Shown here: one piece after another, positions 26,751-35,156 of the stretch
How the letters are laid out: each line of letters starts with the position of its first letter
Numbering within the stretch: position 1 is the first letter of the stretch
Assembly: GCA_030066195.1 (NCBI GenBank)
Contig: JASJCB010000075.1
Coordinates: forward strand, 1 to 51,543
Length of the DNA: 51,543 bases
Source of the DNA: Acidobacteriota bacterium
Lineage (GTDB): Bacteria > Acidobacteriota > Holophagae > Acanthopleuribacterales > Acanthopleuribacteraceae
Direction of reading: 5' to 3'
Notes under the pieces: generated by a model
The model's database searches: none
Seen by the model: only the letters and a program-made list of their open reading frames with translations
Told to the model about the DNA's origin: nothing
Made by a program: the position numbers and the translations under genes

Positions 26751-28298
26751 CTATTTCTCTCGCGGGCCGGAAAAGGAGAGCTTCGCGACGGGCCGGTCTG
26801 GATCGTCAATGATGGCCTCCAAGAGGTTGGTCATGTCACGGGCCATGCGCTCAATGGTGGCTATCTCAAAGAGGTCGACCTTGTAGTTGATAGCACCTGA
26901 AAGGAATTCGCCCGTATCACCGAGGGACATAGACAGATCAAACTTCATGATTTTGCTTTTATCGCTGAGGGGACGTAGCACTAATTCGGGCAAGATGAAA
27001 AGATTGTTGGGTGATTGGTGGTAATGGAAGGATGTTTGGTAGAGGGGGGTGCCGCGATTCTCGACGGGCAGAAGCTCCGTTGCAAGGGTTTCGAGAGGCA
27101 CGTCCTGGTTGGCGAACACTTCCAAATAGGTCTTCTGGAGCTGGGCTACCAATTGAGTAAAGCTGGGGGCGTCATGAAATTGAACGCGAAAGCACAATCT
27201 ATTGGAAAAATACCCGATCAGAGGTTCGACCTCCTTGGGCCTGCGATTGGCCAGGGGTGAACCGATCACCAGATCATCCTGACCGCTGTAACGCTGTAGC
27301 AAGATAGCATAGGCGGCCAGTAGGGGGACAAAAGGAGTGACCTTCAGGTGACGGCACAAGCTGTGGAATGGTCTGTAAAAAGATGGGCTCACCTTGAAGC
27401 TCACCTGGTCGCCTCGGAAGGTCTCGGATTCCGGTCTGGCGTTGTCCGTGGGCAGTGACTGGATTGTGGGAGCATCGGCCAGCTTATTTTTCCAGAAATC
27501 GATCTGAGATTTCACAACCTCGGCCTTGAGCCGCTTCTGTTGCCAGGCAGCAAAATCACCATATTGGATGGGCAAGGGCGGTAACCCGTGGGGCTTGCCA
27601 TGGTATAGGGCCGTGTAGATCCGGCCGAGCTCGCCGATGAAGACACCGATGGACCAACCGTCGAAAATGATATGATGGATGGTCATCAGCAAAATATGTT
27701 CATGGGGGGCGAGGCGTATGAGGCAGTACCATGCCAGAGGGCCCTTCATCAGGTCGAAGGTATGGAATAGTGCCCGGTCTTTCAACTGGCGGATGCATTG
27801 CGAATGCGTGGTTAGGCCCCGATCACCGTAGTCCACGCAGGTCAGGGGGGGCATGGTCCCTTCACGGGCAACGTCTTGCCACAGGTGCCCGTCTTGCTCC
27901 CGAAAAGTAGTGCGCAGAACCTGGTGGCGTGCGACGACCTCGTTGAAGGCCTGTTCCAAGAACGGCAGATTCAAGCGGCCCTTGAAATGAAAGTTGAAGG
28001 GAATATTGTAAGCGACATTGGAACCTCGAAGACGTTCGAGAGACCAGACCCACTGCTGGTTCAAGGAGCTGGGACGGGCCTGGCCGTCAGTGTCGGGCAC
28101 CATTGTTATCGGGGAAAGTTGGCTATCGTCTCGCCGGCCCAAATAGTCGATGATACCCTGTTTGCGCTCTCTCAGCTCGGATCGCAGGGTAGGCGTGATA
28201 ACTTCCCTGGGCGCATTGAGCCGCAGACGGTCTCCCTCGATCCAAAGTTTGATGTCCATGGCTTCTAGCCGATGGATGTAGTCTTCGATGGTGTCCAT
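26751..28298 (-). CDS. NRPS free condensation domain with N-terminal TubC docking domain
   Basis: 515 aa. Residues 1-53 (MDTIEDYIHRLEAMDIKLWI..., ending RKQGIIDYLG) match the TubC N-terminal docking domain that receives a short C-terminal tail from an upstream subunit. Residues ~65-510 form a full condensation domain with intact HHIIFDG (H208, H209, D213, G214), a QRYSGQDDLVIGSPLANR segment and a latch region. No adenylation, carrier or thioesterase domain follows. The upstream carrier protein ends in an acidic tail (SRMEVEV) that could dock here. As the last gene, it may release the chain by condensing it with a free amine or alcohol, as VibH-like or terminal C domains do; this is inference. 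GAGGT lies 8 nt upstream of the ATG. Confidence 0.9.
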   Translation of the reverse strand: MDTIEDYIHRLEAMDIKLWIEGDRLRLNAPREVITPTLRSELRERKQGIIDYLGRRDDSQLSPITMVPDTDGQARPSSLNQQWVWSLERLRGSNVAYNIPFNFHFKGRLNLPFLEQAFNEVVARHQVLRTTFREQDGHLWQDVAREGTMPPLTCVDYGDRGLTTHSQCIRQLKDRALFHTFDLMKGPLAWYCLIRLAPHEHILLMTIHHIIFDGWSIGVFIGELGRIYTALYHGKPHGLPPLPIQYGDFAAWQQKRLKAEVVKSQIDFWKNKLADAPTIQSLPTDNARPESETFRGDQVSFKVSPSFYRPFHSLCRHLKVTPFVPLLAAYAILLQRYSGQDDLVIGSPLANRRPKEVEPLIGYFSNRLCFRVQFHDAPSFTQLVAQLQKTYLEVFANQDVPLETLATELLPVENRGTPLYQTSFHYHQSPNNLFILPELVLRPLSDKSKIMKFDLSMSLGDTGEFLSGAINYKVDLFEIATIERMARDMTNLLEAIIDDPDRPVAKLSFSGPREK

Positions 28299-28366
28299 TT
28301 GCTGCTACCTCATTCCACGGAAAGATGTTCAACTCCAGATTCCCCGACCGAAGCACTTCGCCTGTT

Positions 28367-28660
28367 TTATGTAGGAGGAGGTTGGACCAGGACCATTTGG
28401 GTTATCGCGGATTTTTGGCGCATTCGCTTCGGCCGGCTGTAGGCCTCCGAAGACCACCAGGCTCGGGCATGATCCACGCTGTCGAATTCCAGCACCACAA
28501 GACGCTCCGGTTTCCAGTTGCCCTCAAGCGTTTCGCATTCGCCGCCACGGACAACAAAGCGACCGCCGAAAGCAGTCAAGGTGGCGGGAACGGCCTTCTT
28601 GTAATCTTCAAATAGCTGGGGGTCTGTAACGCTGATCTCGACAATGATATGAACGGGCAT
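28367..28660 (-). CDS. DUF1330 family small protein
   Basis: 97 aa, with start ATG 28660 preceded by AAGGAGG at 6 nt. It has MPVHIIVEISVTDPQLFEDYKKAVPATL-type N-terminus (quoted only in part), GGRFVVRGG and a later ERLVVLEFDS / ARAWWSS pattern. This is the DUF1330 alpha+beta barrel (ferredoxin-like dimeric fold). The family has no firm biochemical role; related dimeric alpha/beta-barrels include monooxygenases and isomerases acting on small metabolites. It sits between two NRPS genes with 68-85 nt gaps, so it is probably co-transcribed and may tailor or bind the product. Confidence 0.8.
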   Translation of the reverse strand: MPVHIIVEISVTDPQLFEDYKKAVPATLTAFGGRFVVRGGECETLEGNWKPERLVVLEFDSVDHARAWWSSEAYSRPKRMRQKSAITQMVLVQPPPT

Positions 28661-28745
28661 GGGCAGCCTCCTTGTAAGAATAGAGCGGTTACGGAGCCCA
28701 CCGGGCTCCGTGCGCACTCATTTTTGGTCGTTAAGCTAAAGTGGT

Positions 28746-31700
28746 CTAAACCTCTACTTCCATACGCGACTCTCCCTGTTCAATCACCTCGGCCAGCTCT
28801 CTGATGGTGGGCGCATCGAATAGGACGGGCAAAGGGAGGTCGGTGCCGAGACTCTCTTGGACTCGGGAAATGAATTGGGCGGCCAGGAGAGAGTGCCCCC
28901 CCAGCTCGAAGAAATTGTCATTGATCCCCACCTGATCCAAGCCAAGTATTTCCTGCCATATTTCCACAAGAGATTCTTCGGTGGCCGTGGATGGAGATTG
29001 GTAGTCATTGTCGAGCAGAGGCCGGGAGGAGTCCGGGGCGGGTAGTTGCTTGCGGTCCACCTTGCCATTATGGGTCAGGGGCAGCTCGTCCATGAAAATG
29101 AATGAGGATGGGATCATGTTTTCGGGAAGCTTCTCGCCTAGGAAGGTATGTAGCTCGGTGGTGGTAGGACGTTCTTCGTCCTGGAGAACCAGATAGGCTG
29201 CCAGGCGCTTTTCGCCGGGCGTGTCCTCACGGGCAAGCACGATGTTTTCGCGAATCTTCGAGTGGGTACCCAGTACGGCTTCGATTTCGCCAAGCTCGAT
29301 ACGAATCCCACGAATTTTGATCTGTGTATCTGTCCTGCCCACGAACTCGATGTTACCATCGGACAAATAACGGGCCAGATCGCCGGTCTTGTAGAGGCGA
29401 TCTCCCGGGTTGGAGCTGAAGGGATCGGGGATATAGCGGTCCGCCGTGACCAGGGGCCGTCCCAAATACCCTCGCGTGACAGAAATACCCCCAATGTGTA
29501 ACTCTCCCGGAACACCGATAGGCACGAGTCGTGCGTGGCGATCGAGCAGGTAGATGCGGGAATTATCCATGGCCCGTCCGATGTGCGGACGGCGGGTGCC
29601 GTCGACGAAGGAACCGGAGCACCAGACACTACCTTCAGCCGGGCCGTAGGCATTGTAGAATCTGCGGCCAGGAGACCACAAGGCCACCTGCTCGGTGGAT
29701 ACGGCCTCACCGGCCACGCCGATGAACTTGAGATCGGGTAAATCATCGTAGGGCACGGTGGACAAAATAGTGGGTGGAAAGGAAACCAGGTCGATTTTCC
29801 CGTCCTTAAAAACGTTCAGGAGATTCCTGCCAAGCGGGGCGGCCTGGTCGGCCAGGCATAGGGTAAGGCCGGAAATGATGGCGGGCACGATGTCGAAGAC
29901 AGACATGTCGAAGCCGAGCGAGGTAATTTGCAGCATTCGGGACCCTGGGGGTAGGTTGATGATACGGGCGTAATACTCCGAAGAGTTGCACACGCCCCGG
30001 TGGGGTACCAACACGCCTTTGGGTTTACCGGTCGATCCGGAGGTGTACATCACATAGGCAAGTGTGTCGCCCGCTGTTTGCTCAGACGCTCTCTCTTCAC
30101 TTTTCTTCGCAATGGTATCCCAATCGCTGTCCAGGTAGATGGTGTGTCCCCAGAAAGAAGGCAAGCGGTCTCTGAGCCGCTCATGGGAGAGCAAGACGGC
30201 AGCCTGTGAATCTTCAACCATGAAAGATAACCGCTCATAGGGATAGTCCGGATCGATGGGAACGAAGGCGCCACCAGACTTGAGGATACCCACGATGGCC
30301 ACGATCATCTCAATGGAGCGCTCGATGCAAAGAGCAACCTTCACCTCGATGCCCACGCCCAGTTCCTGGAGGTGGTGGGCAAGTTGATTGGCCTGCTTGT
30401 CCAGTTGGGCAAAGGTCAGAGTGCGGCCCTCGTGTTCCACGGCGATCACGTTGGGGGTTCGTGCCACCTGTGCGTCAAACAGTTTATTGATGGTCTGGTC
30501 GATAGGATAGTCGATAGGTCCACTATTCCATTCCACCCGAAGCGAATGGCTTTCATCTTCCGGAAGCAGGGGCAGGTTGACCAGTTTCCCTTGCGATTGG
30601 GTGATCAGGCCCTCGAGCACGGTGGCCACTTGCTTCAAAACTCGCTGAGCCGCGCCGGAGTCGATGATACCGGTTTCGTATTGAAGAACCAGTTCCAGCT
30701 GTTGGTCGCGGCTGACCGCCTGAAGGTGAACGGCTTCGATGCAAGGAAACACCGTCGTGAGGGAATCCAGGAGAATATCCCCATAGCGCCTGGTCGTAAA
30801 GGCCGCCTCCCCACAGACCACACTGCTATCAAAAAAACGTTGGAATACGGGCTCATCGACCCATTCCCGGATTTGTTCCAGGGAATGGGGCTCAAAGGAT
30901 TCCTGGCGGAGGAGTTGGGCATCCAGATCTCTGAGCCATTGAAGTATGGAGGCAGATGGAGCTATCGAAACCATGGAGGGCAAGGTGTTGGAGAGGGGGC
31001 CGGTCATGGAGGCAAAGCCGGAATGTTGTTTGCGTCCTGAGAGGACATGGCCGATTACCACCTGGTGATCGTTGGTATAGCGAGAGGCAACGATGGCCCA
31101 TGCTCCCTTGACAAAGGTCTCCCAGTTGAGCCCGTGTTTCGCGGCAAACTGTCGCAGGTCCGAGAAAAATGGCAGATCGAGGGTGGCCCGATCTCGGCTC
31201 ACGGTGGTCTGATCCACCGGACTGGGGAACATGGGCGTTCCCGCTTCGAACCCCGCGAGGACTTCCTGCCAGTATGCGGCGGCCGTGTTCAAATTCTGCT
31301 TTTTGACCCAATTGATATAATCGAGGAAAGGGGCTTTCTTGCTCATGCCGGTTTCCAGGCCGCCAAGGCCGGCCTGATAGTGATTGAACAAATCATCCAG
31401 CACGATTGCAAGGCTGTCTTCATCCAACACGATGGCATGGTAATCGACACGGCAGATGTAGTCTTGCTCGCCGGTTTTGCAGAGGTTCAAGCGCACCAGG
31501 GAGGGTCGGGTCAGGTTTAATTCCTCTTGGAGGCATTGCCTGTTCCGCTGCTCGAGGGTTTTCTGTTGCCAGTCAGCTGTTTCCCCGCTCCAATCCAGAA
31601 ATTCGAAATGGGCGTCCACGTCCTTTTGGACCACCTGAACGGGATTCTCCAAGCGCTCCCAAACAAAGAAACTGCGCAGCATGGAGGTGTTCCGGACCGT

Positions 31701-31862
31701 TTCCTGCCAGCTCTTCTCCAGCACACCAATATCCAACGCGCCATGCACGTGGCAGTAGAGTTGCCCATTAAAGCGGGTCATACCCCGGTTTCTGCACTCG
31801 GACAGGATGAACGCCTGGCGAGGGGAAAGTGGGTAAACTGCTTCGGGTTGTCTTTTGGCCAT
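28746..31862 (-). CDS. NRPS module C*-A-PCP with altered condensation active site
   Basis: 1038 aa. The condensation-like domain (about 8-435) has HAIVLDE (142-148) where HHxxxDG is expected, so the second, catalytic His is Ala and the Gly is Glu. The adenylation domain (about 455-945) has YTSGSTGKPKG (607-616) and the core motifs YKTGD and NGKVDRKQLP. Residues at the ten specificity positions read D-M-F-S-G-A-A-V-W-K by eye, which I cannot match to a known substrate. The carrier domain has FFELGGHS with Ser991 as the phosphopantetheine site, and the chain ends in an acidic tail suited to the downstream TubC docking domain. AGGAG is 8 nt upstream of the ATG. Its immediate upstream neighbour is the CmlA-like hydroxylase, which probably acts on the residue loaded here. 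Confidence 0.9.
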   Translation of the reverse strand: MAKRQPEAVYPLSPRQAFILSECRNRGMTRFNGQLYCHVHGALDIGVLEKSWQETVRNTSMLRSFFVWERLENPVQVVQKDVDAHFEFLDWSGETADWQQKTLEQRNRQCLQEELNLTRPSLVRLNLCKTGEQDYICRVDYHAIVLDEDSLAIVLDDLFNHYQAGLGGLETGMSKKAPFLDYINWVKKQNLNTAAAYWQEVLAGFEAGTPMFPSPVDQTTVSRDRATLDLPFFSDLRQFAAKHGLNWETFVKGAWAIVASRYTNDHQVVIGHVLSGRKQHSGFASMTGPLSNTLPSMVSIAPSASILQWLRDLDAQLLRQESFEPHSLEQIREWVDEPVFQRFFDSSVVCGEAAFTTRRYGDILLDSLTTVFPCIEAVHLQAVSRDQQLELVLQYETGIIDSGAAQRVLKQVATVLEGLITQSQGKLVNLPLLPEDESHSLRVEWNSGPIDYPIDQTINKLFDAQVARTPNVIAVEHEGRTLTFAQLDKQANQLAHHLQELGVGIEVKVALCIERSIEMIVAIVGILKSGGAFVPIDPDYPYERLSFMVEDSQAAVLLSHERLRDRLPSFWGHTIYLDSDWDTIAKKSEERASEQTAGDTLAYVMYTSGSTGKPKGVLVPHRGVCNSSEYYARIINLPPGSRMLQITSLGFDMSVFDIVPAIISGLTLCLADQAAPLGRNLLNVFKDGKIDLVSFPPTILSTVPYDDLPDLKFIGVAGEAVSTEQVALWSPGRRFYNAYGPAEGSVWCSGSFVDGTRRPHIGRAMDNSRIYLLDRHARLVPIGVPGELHIGGISVTRGYLGRPLVTADRYIPDPFSSNPGDRLYKTGDLARYLSDGNIEFVGRTDTQIKIRGIRIELGEIEAVLGTHSKIRENIVLAREDTPGEKRLAAYLVLQDEERPTTTELHTFLGEKLPENMIPSSFIFMDELPLTHNGKVDRKQLPAPDSSRPLLDNDYQSPSTATEESLVEIWQEILGLDQVGINDNFFELGGHSLLAAQFISRVQESLGTDLPLPVLFDAPTIRELAEVIEQGESRMEVEV

Positions 31863-31915
31863 ATCAAGATCTCCTCATCTTATTCAATCACCTATCATAG
31901 GGCATCTTCTTGCCT

Positions 31916-33508
31916 CTAGTCCAAAACAATCAACTTGGGACTGCTGAGGCGTTCCGCATCAATGTCACGGTTTTTGCAATGTTCCAATAGGCGACTGGAT
32001 TCGACGATCGGCAGATCGTCATCTACGTAACTCAGCGAGGTAAGATACACCAGCCAGGGCTCCATACCCATGGCATAGACAAAGACCCGCTTGGGGTTTA
32101 GGCTGGCGACAATGCCGGCGGCTTGGTCGAAATTGGAGCCGTTCAACTTCCGCGACTGATTCATCATGTTGGTAGGGTTGGAGAACAGCAGGGGACCATA
32201 CATCCAACTCAACGGGGCGCCGTCACACTCCATGCCTAGAAAGACAGCGTCGAAGTCACCGAAAATCTGCTGGAAGTGACCGTATAGCCGGGGTTCCAGA
32301 TTACAGGAATCCGCCCCGACGAAGATAGTTTTTCCGAGGGCCTGGATCACATAGGCTGCTTTGCTGCGAATATTGAGGTCGCAATGCTCACCCAGAAAGG
32401 GCACGGATGTAATAGTAACAGGGTCGCTGCTGACCATTGCCATCTCATCCAATTCGAGCACATTTTTGAAACCCGCGTGCTCCATAACCATTTTAAGAGA
32501 AATGTCCATATAATTGCCGCTGCTTTTGGGCACGATGACGCTCTTGACCTTATGTCTGATCTGCAGCAGGGTTTCAAACATGGCATGATCCTGATGGTTA
32601 TGTGAAATAACCACATAATCGATCTGATCGGGAAGATCCTGAAAAGTTACTCGTCCATCATCGATACCCAAATGATAGCTGAGGATGGGATCCGTTAGAA
32701 TGGAAATACCACCGGCCTCGATGAGCAGGCAAGCATGGTTGATATAGCGGATTCGCACCTTCTCTCCGCAATAAGCTGCAGGGCTTGGCTCGGGCGGTTG
32801 CTCGGTGAAGAACGATTCGAAAAGGCCGCTGTCTTCCCCGTTGATGCCCAACAGCTCCTTGATATAACCCAAAGGTCTGGCCTGCTTCGTCATCCGGAAC
32901 AAGGTGTCCAAGGCCTCGGACTCGAAGGGGATCTGCAGGTGCAGCAAATTGTCGTCCTCCAGACGAGGCGTGCTGAAGACGAAAGGCCTGAAGTCTTCGT
33001 TAATCATATGGAAAGCCATGCCTTGGGAAGCCCTGTCGTAATAGGGACTCCGGTACAAGAGTCCTTCCAGAAAGCGGAAAGAGGGCCGGTGGTTGACATC
33101 ATAGATCAACTCCACGTACCCCTTGATAAGATCGGGAACTTTCTCATAAAGCGGTTCCAGCGAGAAACCTTTGGCCTCGGTTTCCAGCATTTTGTGAAGC
33201 GCCTTGACCGCGTTTGCAAAGGCATACATCTGAGACTGCTCGGCCTTGGTCTTTTGAATCAGTTTCTTGATTTCGCCGACTCGACTGGAGGGGTAATTGA
33301 TAAAGGGCCCACCCAGCATGGCGGGATTCTTATATGCGGCCTCGTGGATCTGCGGCGCGGCGACAAAAGACTCCATTACCTTGAGTTGGTAGTTTTCCAT
33401 GTAAATGGAGGAGGTTGCCGGCGATATGAGGTTAGGCCAAGCATACCACCTGTTGATCAACGGCTCGGCGACGATGTTGCGCTTTAAGAAAACCTCTTTA
33501 TTGTCCAT
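31916..33508 (-). CDS. CmlA-like MBL-fold diiron beta-hydroxylase
   Basis: 530 aa, close to CmlA (532). An N-terminal helical domain of ~245 residues is followed by an MBL fold. Metal residues HNHQDH (303-308), E374 (in GEH, where ordinary MBLs have His) and D400 (VGADSC) line up within 2-3 residues of the CmlA ligands as I remember them (H305, H307, D309, H310, E377, D403). CmlA uses a diiron-oxygen centre to beta-hydroxylate an aminoacyl group on an NRPS carrier. After residue 400 the only histidines are H411 and H510, so the ligand equivalent to CmlA His468 is not evident. ATG 33508 is chosen with AGGTGA 5 nt upstream. Gene neighbours are NRPS C and C*-A-PCP genes. A simple hydrolase is the alternative. 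Confidence 0.8.
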   Translation of the reverse strand: MDNKEVFLKRNIVAEPLINRWYAWPNLISPATSSIYMENYQLKVMESFVAAPQIHEAAYKNPAMLGGPFINYPSSRVGEIKKLIQKTKAEQSQMYAFANAVKALHKMLETEAKGFSLEPLYEKVPDLIKGYVELIYDVNHRPSFRFLEGLLYRSPYYDRASQGMAFHMINEDFRPFVFSTPRLEDDNLLHLQIPFESEALDTLFRMTKQARPLGYIKELLGINGEDSGLFESFFTEQPPEPSPAAYCGEKVRIRYINHACLLIEAGGISILTDPILSYHLGIDDGRVTFQDLPDQIDYVVISHNHQDHAMFETLLQIRHKVKSVIVPKSSGNYMDISLKMVMEHAGFKNVLELDEMAMVSSDPVTITSVPFLGEHCDLNIRSKAAYVIQALGKTIFVGADSCNLEPRLYGHFQQIFGDFDAVFLGMECDGAPLSWMYGPLLFSNPTNMMNQSRKLNGSNFDQAAGIVASLNPKRVFVYAMGMEPWLVYLTSLSYVDDDLPIVESSRLLEHCKNRDIDAERLSSPKLIVLD

Positions 33509-33535
33509 TGCTTTCACCTATTTGTTTGCTTTTTC

Positions 33536-35068
33536 TCATGAATTTTTATTCAGCTCCATCATCAATATATCCATGTCCCTCTGGCTCATATCCACAGCCG
33601 AGAACGTTTCCAAGGATAAATCCTGTTCTTCCTCTTCCAGGAGCGAGATCTCGGAAATGGGGCGATCGGGTGTGGCAACCATTCGTTCGAGGAAGAGCAT
33701 CAGATGTGCGGAAATTTTTTCGATGGTTTCCCGGTCGAATAAATCAGTACTATACTCAAATCCCCCCCGCAGTCCTTCGTTGAGGGTATCCGACACGAAG
33801 AACAAGATCATGTCGTACTTGGCCGTATTCGTATGAGGCAGTTCCTGAAACGCCTCCCAGGAAGAGGAGATCTGATAATTATTTAGAGCTTTCTTGGAAA
33901 TGGTCGGTGCATTATGGAACGTAAAAACAACCTGGAAGATAAGAGGATAATTGGCGCGCGGGGGCTTCAGTTCCTCCACGATCTTGTCGAAGGGCAGGTC
34001 TTGGTGAACGAAGGCCCTTATTGTGGTGTTGCGTATCTGATTGAGCAGCTCACGAAAGGTGAGCTGTTTTGTAAAGCGAGCGCGCAAGGGAGTGGAATTG
34101 ATAAAAAAGCCGATCAGGTTTTCGATCTCCACGTGGTTCCGGGCGGCATTGGTGACACCGACAACCACATCATCTTGCCCGGAATAATGTGCGAGCAGCG
34201 CCGTGTAACCGGCCAACAATGTCATAAAAAGGGTCATATTCTCCTTGCGGCTGAGGGCACTGAGCTTCTTGGACAGCTCGGGGGTAAGTTGGAAGTAGTG
34301 CATGTCACCTTTCATTTCACGCTCGACCGGTCGGGGCCGATCCGTGGGCAGGTTCAGAAGGGGCGGGGCTCCCTCGAGCTCCTTTTTCCAAAAGGAGAAC
34401 AGCTTTTTCAGGTTCTGGCCCCGGAAGTGGCGACGCTGCCATATGGCATAGTCGGCATATTGCACGGGCAATTCCGGCAGGGGTGAGGGCTTCCCTGCCA
34501 TAAAGGCCGAATTCAGCGCTGAGAATTCCTTCATGAGGATGCCCAAGGACCATGCGTCGCTGATGATGTGGTGGGACGTCATCAACACGATCTGTTTCTC
34601 GTCCTCCAGCCACAATATGATATTCCTCATCAGGGGGCCGTGTTCCAAGGAAAAAGGTGTGTTTGCATCCTTTATAAGCAGGCGTTCCACCTCCTTTTCT
34701 CGCAGGTCTTCGGGACAACCGCGCAGGTCGACCACGGGTAAGTGGAGCTTGCGTTTTTGGGCCACGATTTGCACATATTGCCCTCCGATATTGGCAAACG
34801 TGGTTCGCAGGGCTTCGTGACGCCGGATCACTTCCTCGAGGACGCGGGTCATCAGTAGAGGCTGGCATGGCCCGGTCACCTGAAACGCGCCGGGAATATT
34901 GTACAGACAGGATCCGGGCTTCAATTGCTCCTCGAAATAAAGGCGTTCCTGGGCAAAAGACATGCGACATATTTTAGGTTTTAGGGACTCGTTGGCCAAC
35001 AGGCGGGCAAGCAGCACCCGCTTCTCGTCGATGGACAATTTTTCAATTTGACTGGAAATGTCACTCAT
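33536..35068 (-). CDS. NRPS free-standing condensation domain
   Basis: 510 aa. The start is ATG 35068, with GAGGT ~8 nt upstream; the longer in-frame extension upstream is not conserved-looking. Residues 1-30 are a helical linker (IEKLSIDEKRVLLARLLAN) common at NRPS N-termini. The rest is one condensation domain with HHIISDA (H166, H167, D171, with A172 for Gly), PVQYADYAIWQR, SGQDDVVVGV and NLIGFFINSTPLR, typical of active LCL-type domains. There is no A or carrier domain. It could supply in trans the condensation activity that the next module's altered C domain seems to lack. It lies 88 nt downstream of the FAAL-NRPS gene and 27 nt upstream of the CmlA-like gene. Confidence 0.88.
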   Translation of the reverse strand: MSDISSQIEKLSIDEKRVLLARLLANESLKPKICRMSFAQERLYFEEQLKPGSCLYNIPGAFQVTGPCQPLLMTRVLEEVIRRHEALRTTFANIGGQYVQIVAQKRKLHLPVVDLRGCPEDLREKEVERLLIKDANTPFSLEHGPLMRNIILWLEDEKQIVLMTSHHIISDAWSLGILMKEFSALNSAFMAGKPSPLPELPVQYADYAIWQRRHFRGQNLKKLFSFWKKELEGAPPLLNLPTDRPRPVEREMKGDMHYFQLTPELSKKLSALSRKENMTLFMTLLAGYTALLAHYSGQDDVVVGVTNAARNHVEIENLIGFFINSTPLRARFTKQLTFRELLNQIRNTTIRAFVHQDLPFDKIVEELKPPRANYPLIFQVVFTFHNAPTISKKALNNYQISSSWEAFQELPHTNTAKYDMILFFVSDTLNEGLRGGFEYSTDLFDRETIEKISAHLMLFLERMVATPDRPISEISLLEEEEQDLSLETFSAVDMSQRDMDILMMELNKNS

Positions 35069-35156
35069 GGAGCCAACCTCGAAACAGTAAAGAATGTTTG
35101 TTTTTGTAGTCTGTATGGGTCTTGATAAACTTGTCCGTGGCATTCAAGAAGTTCTT

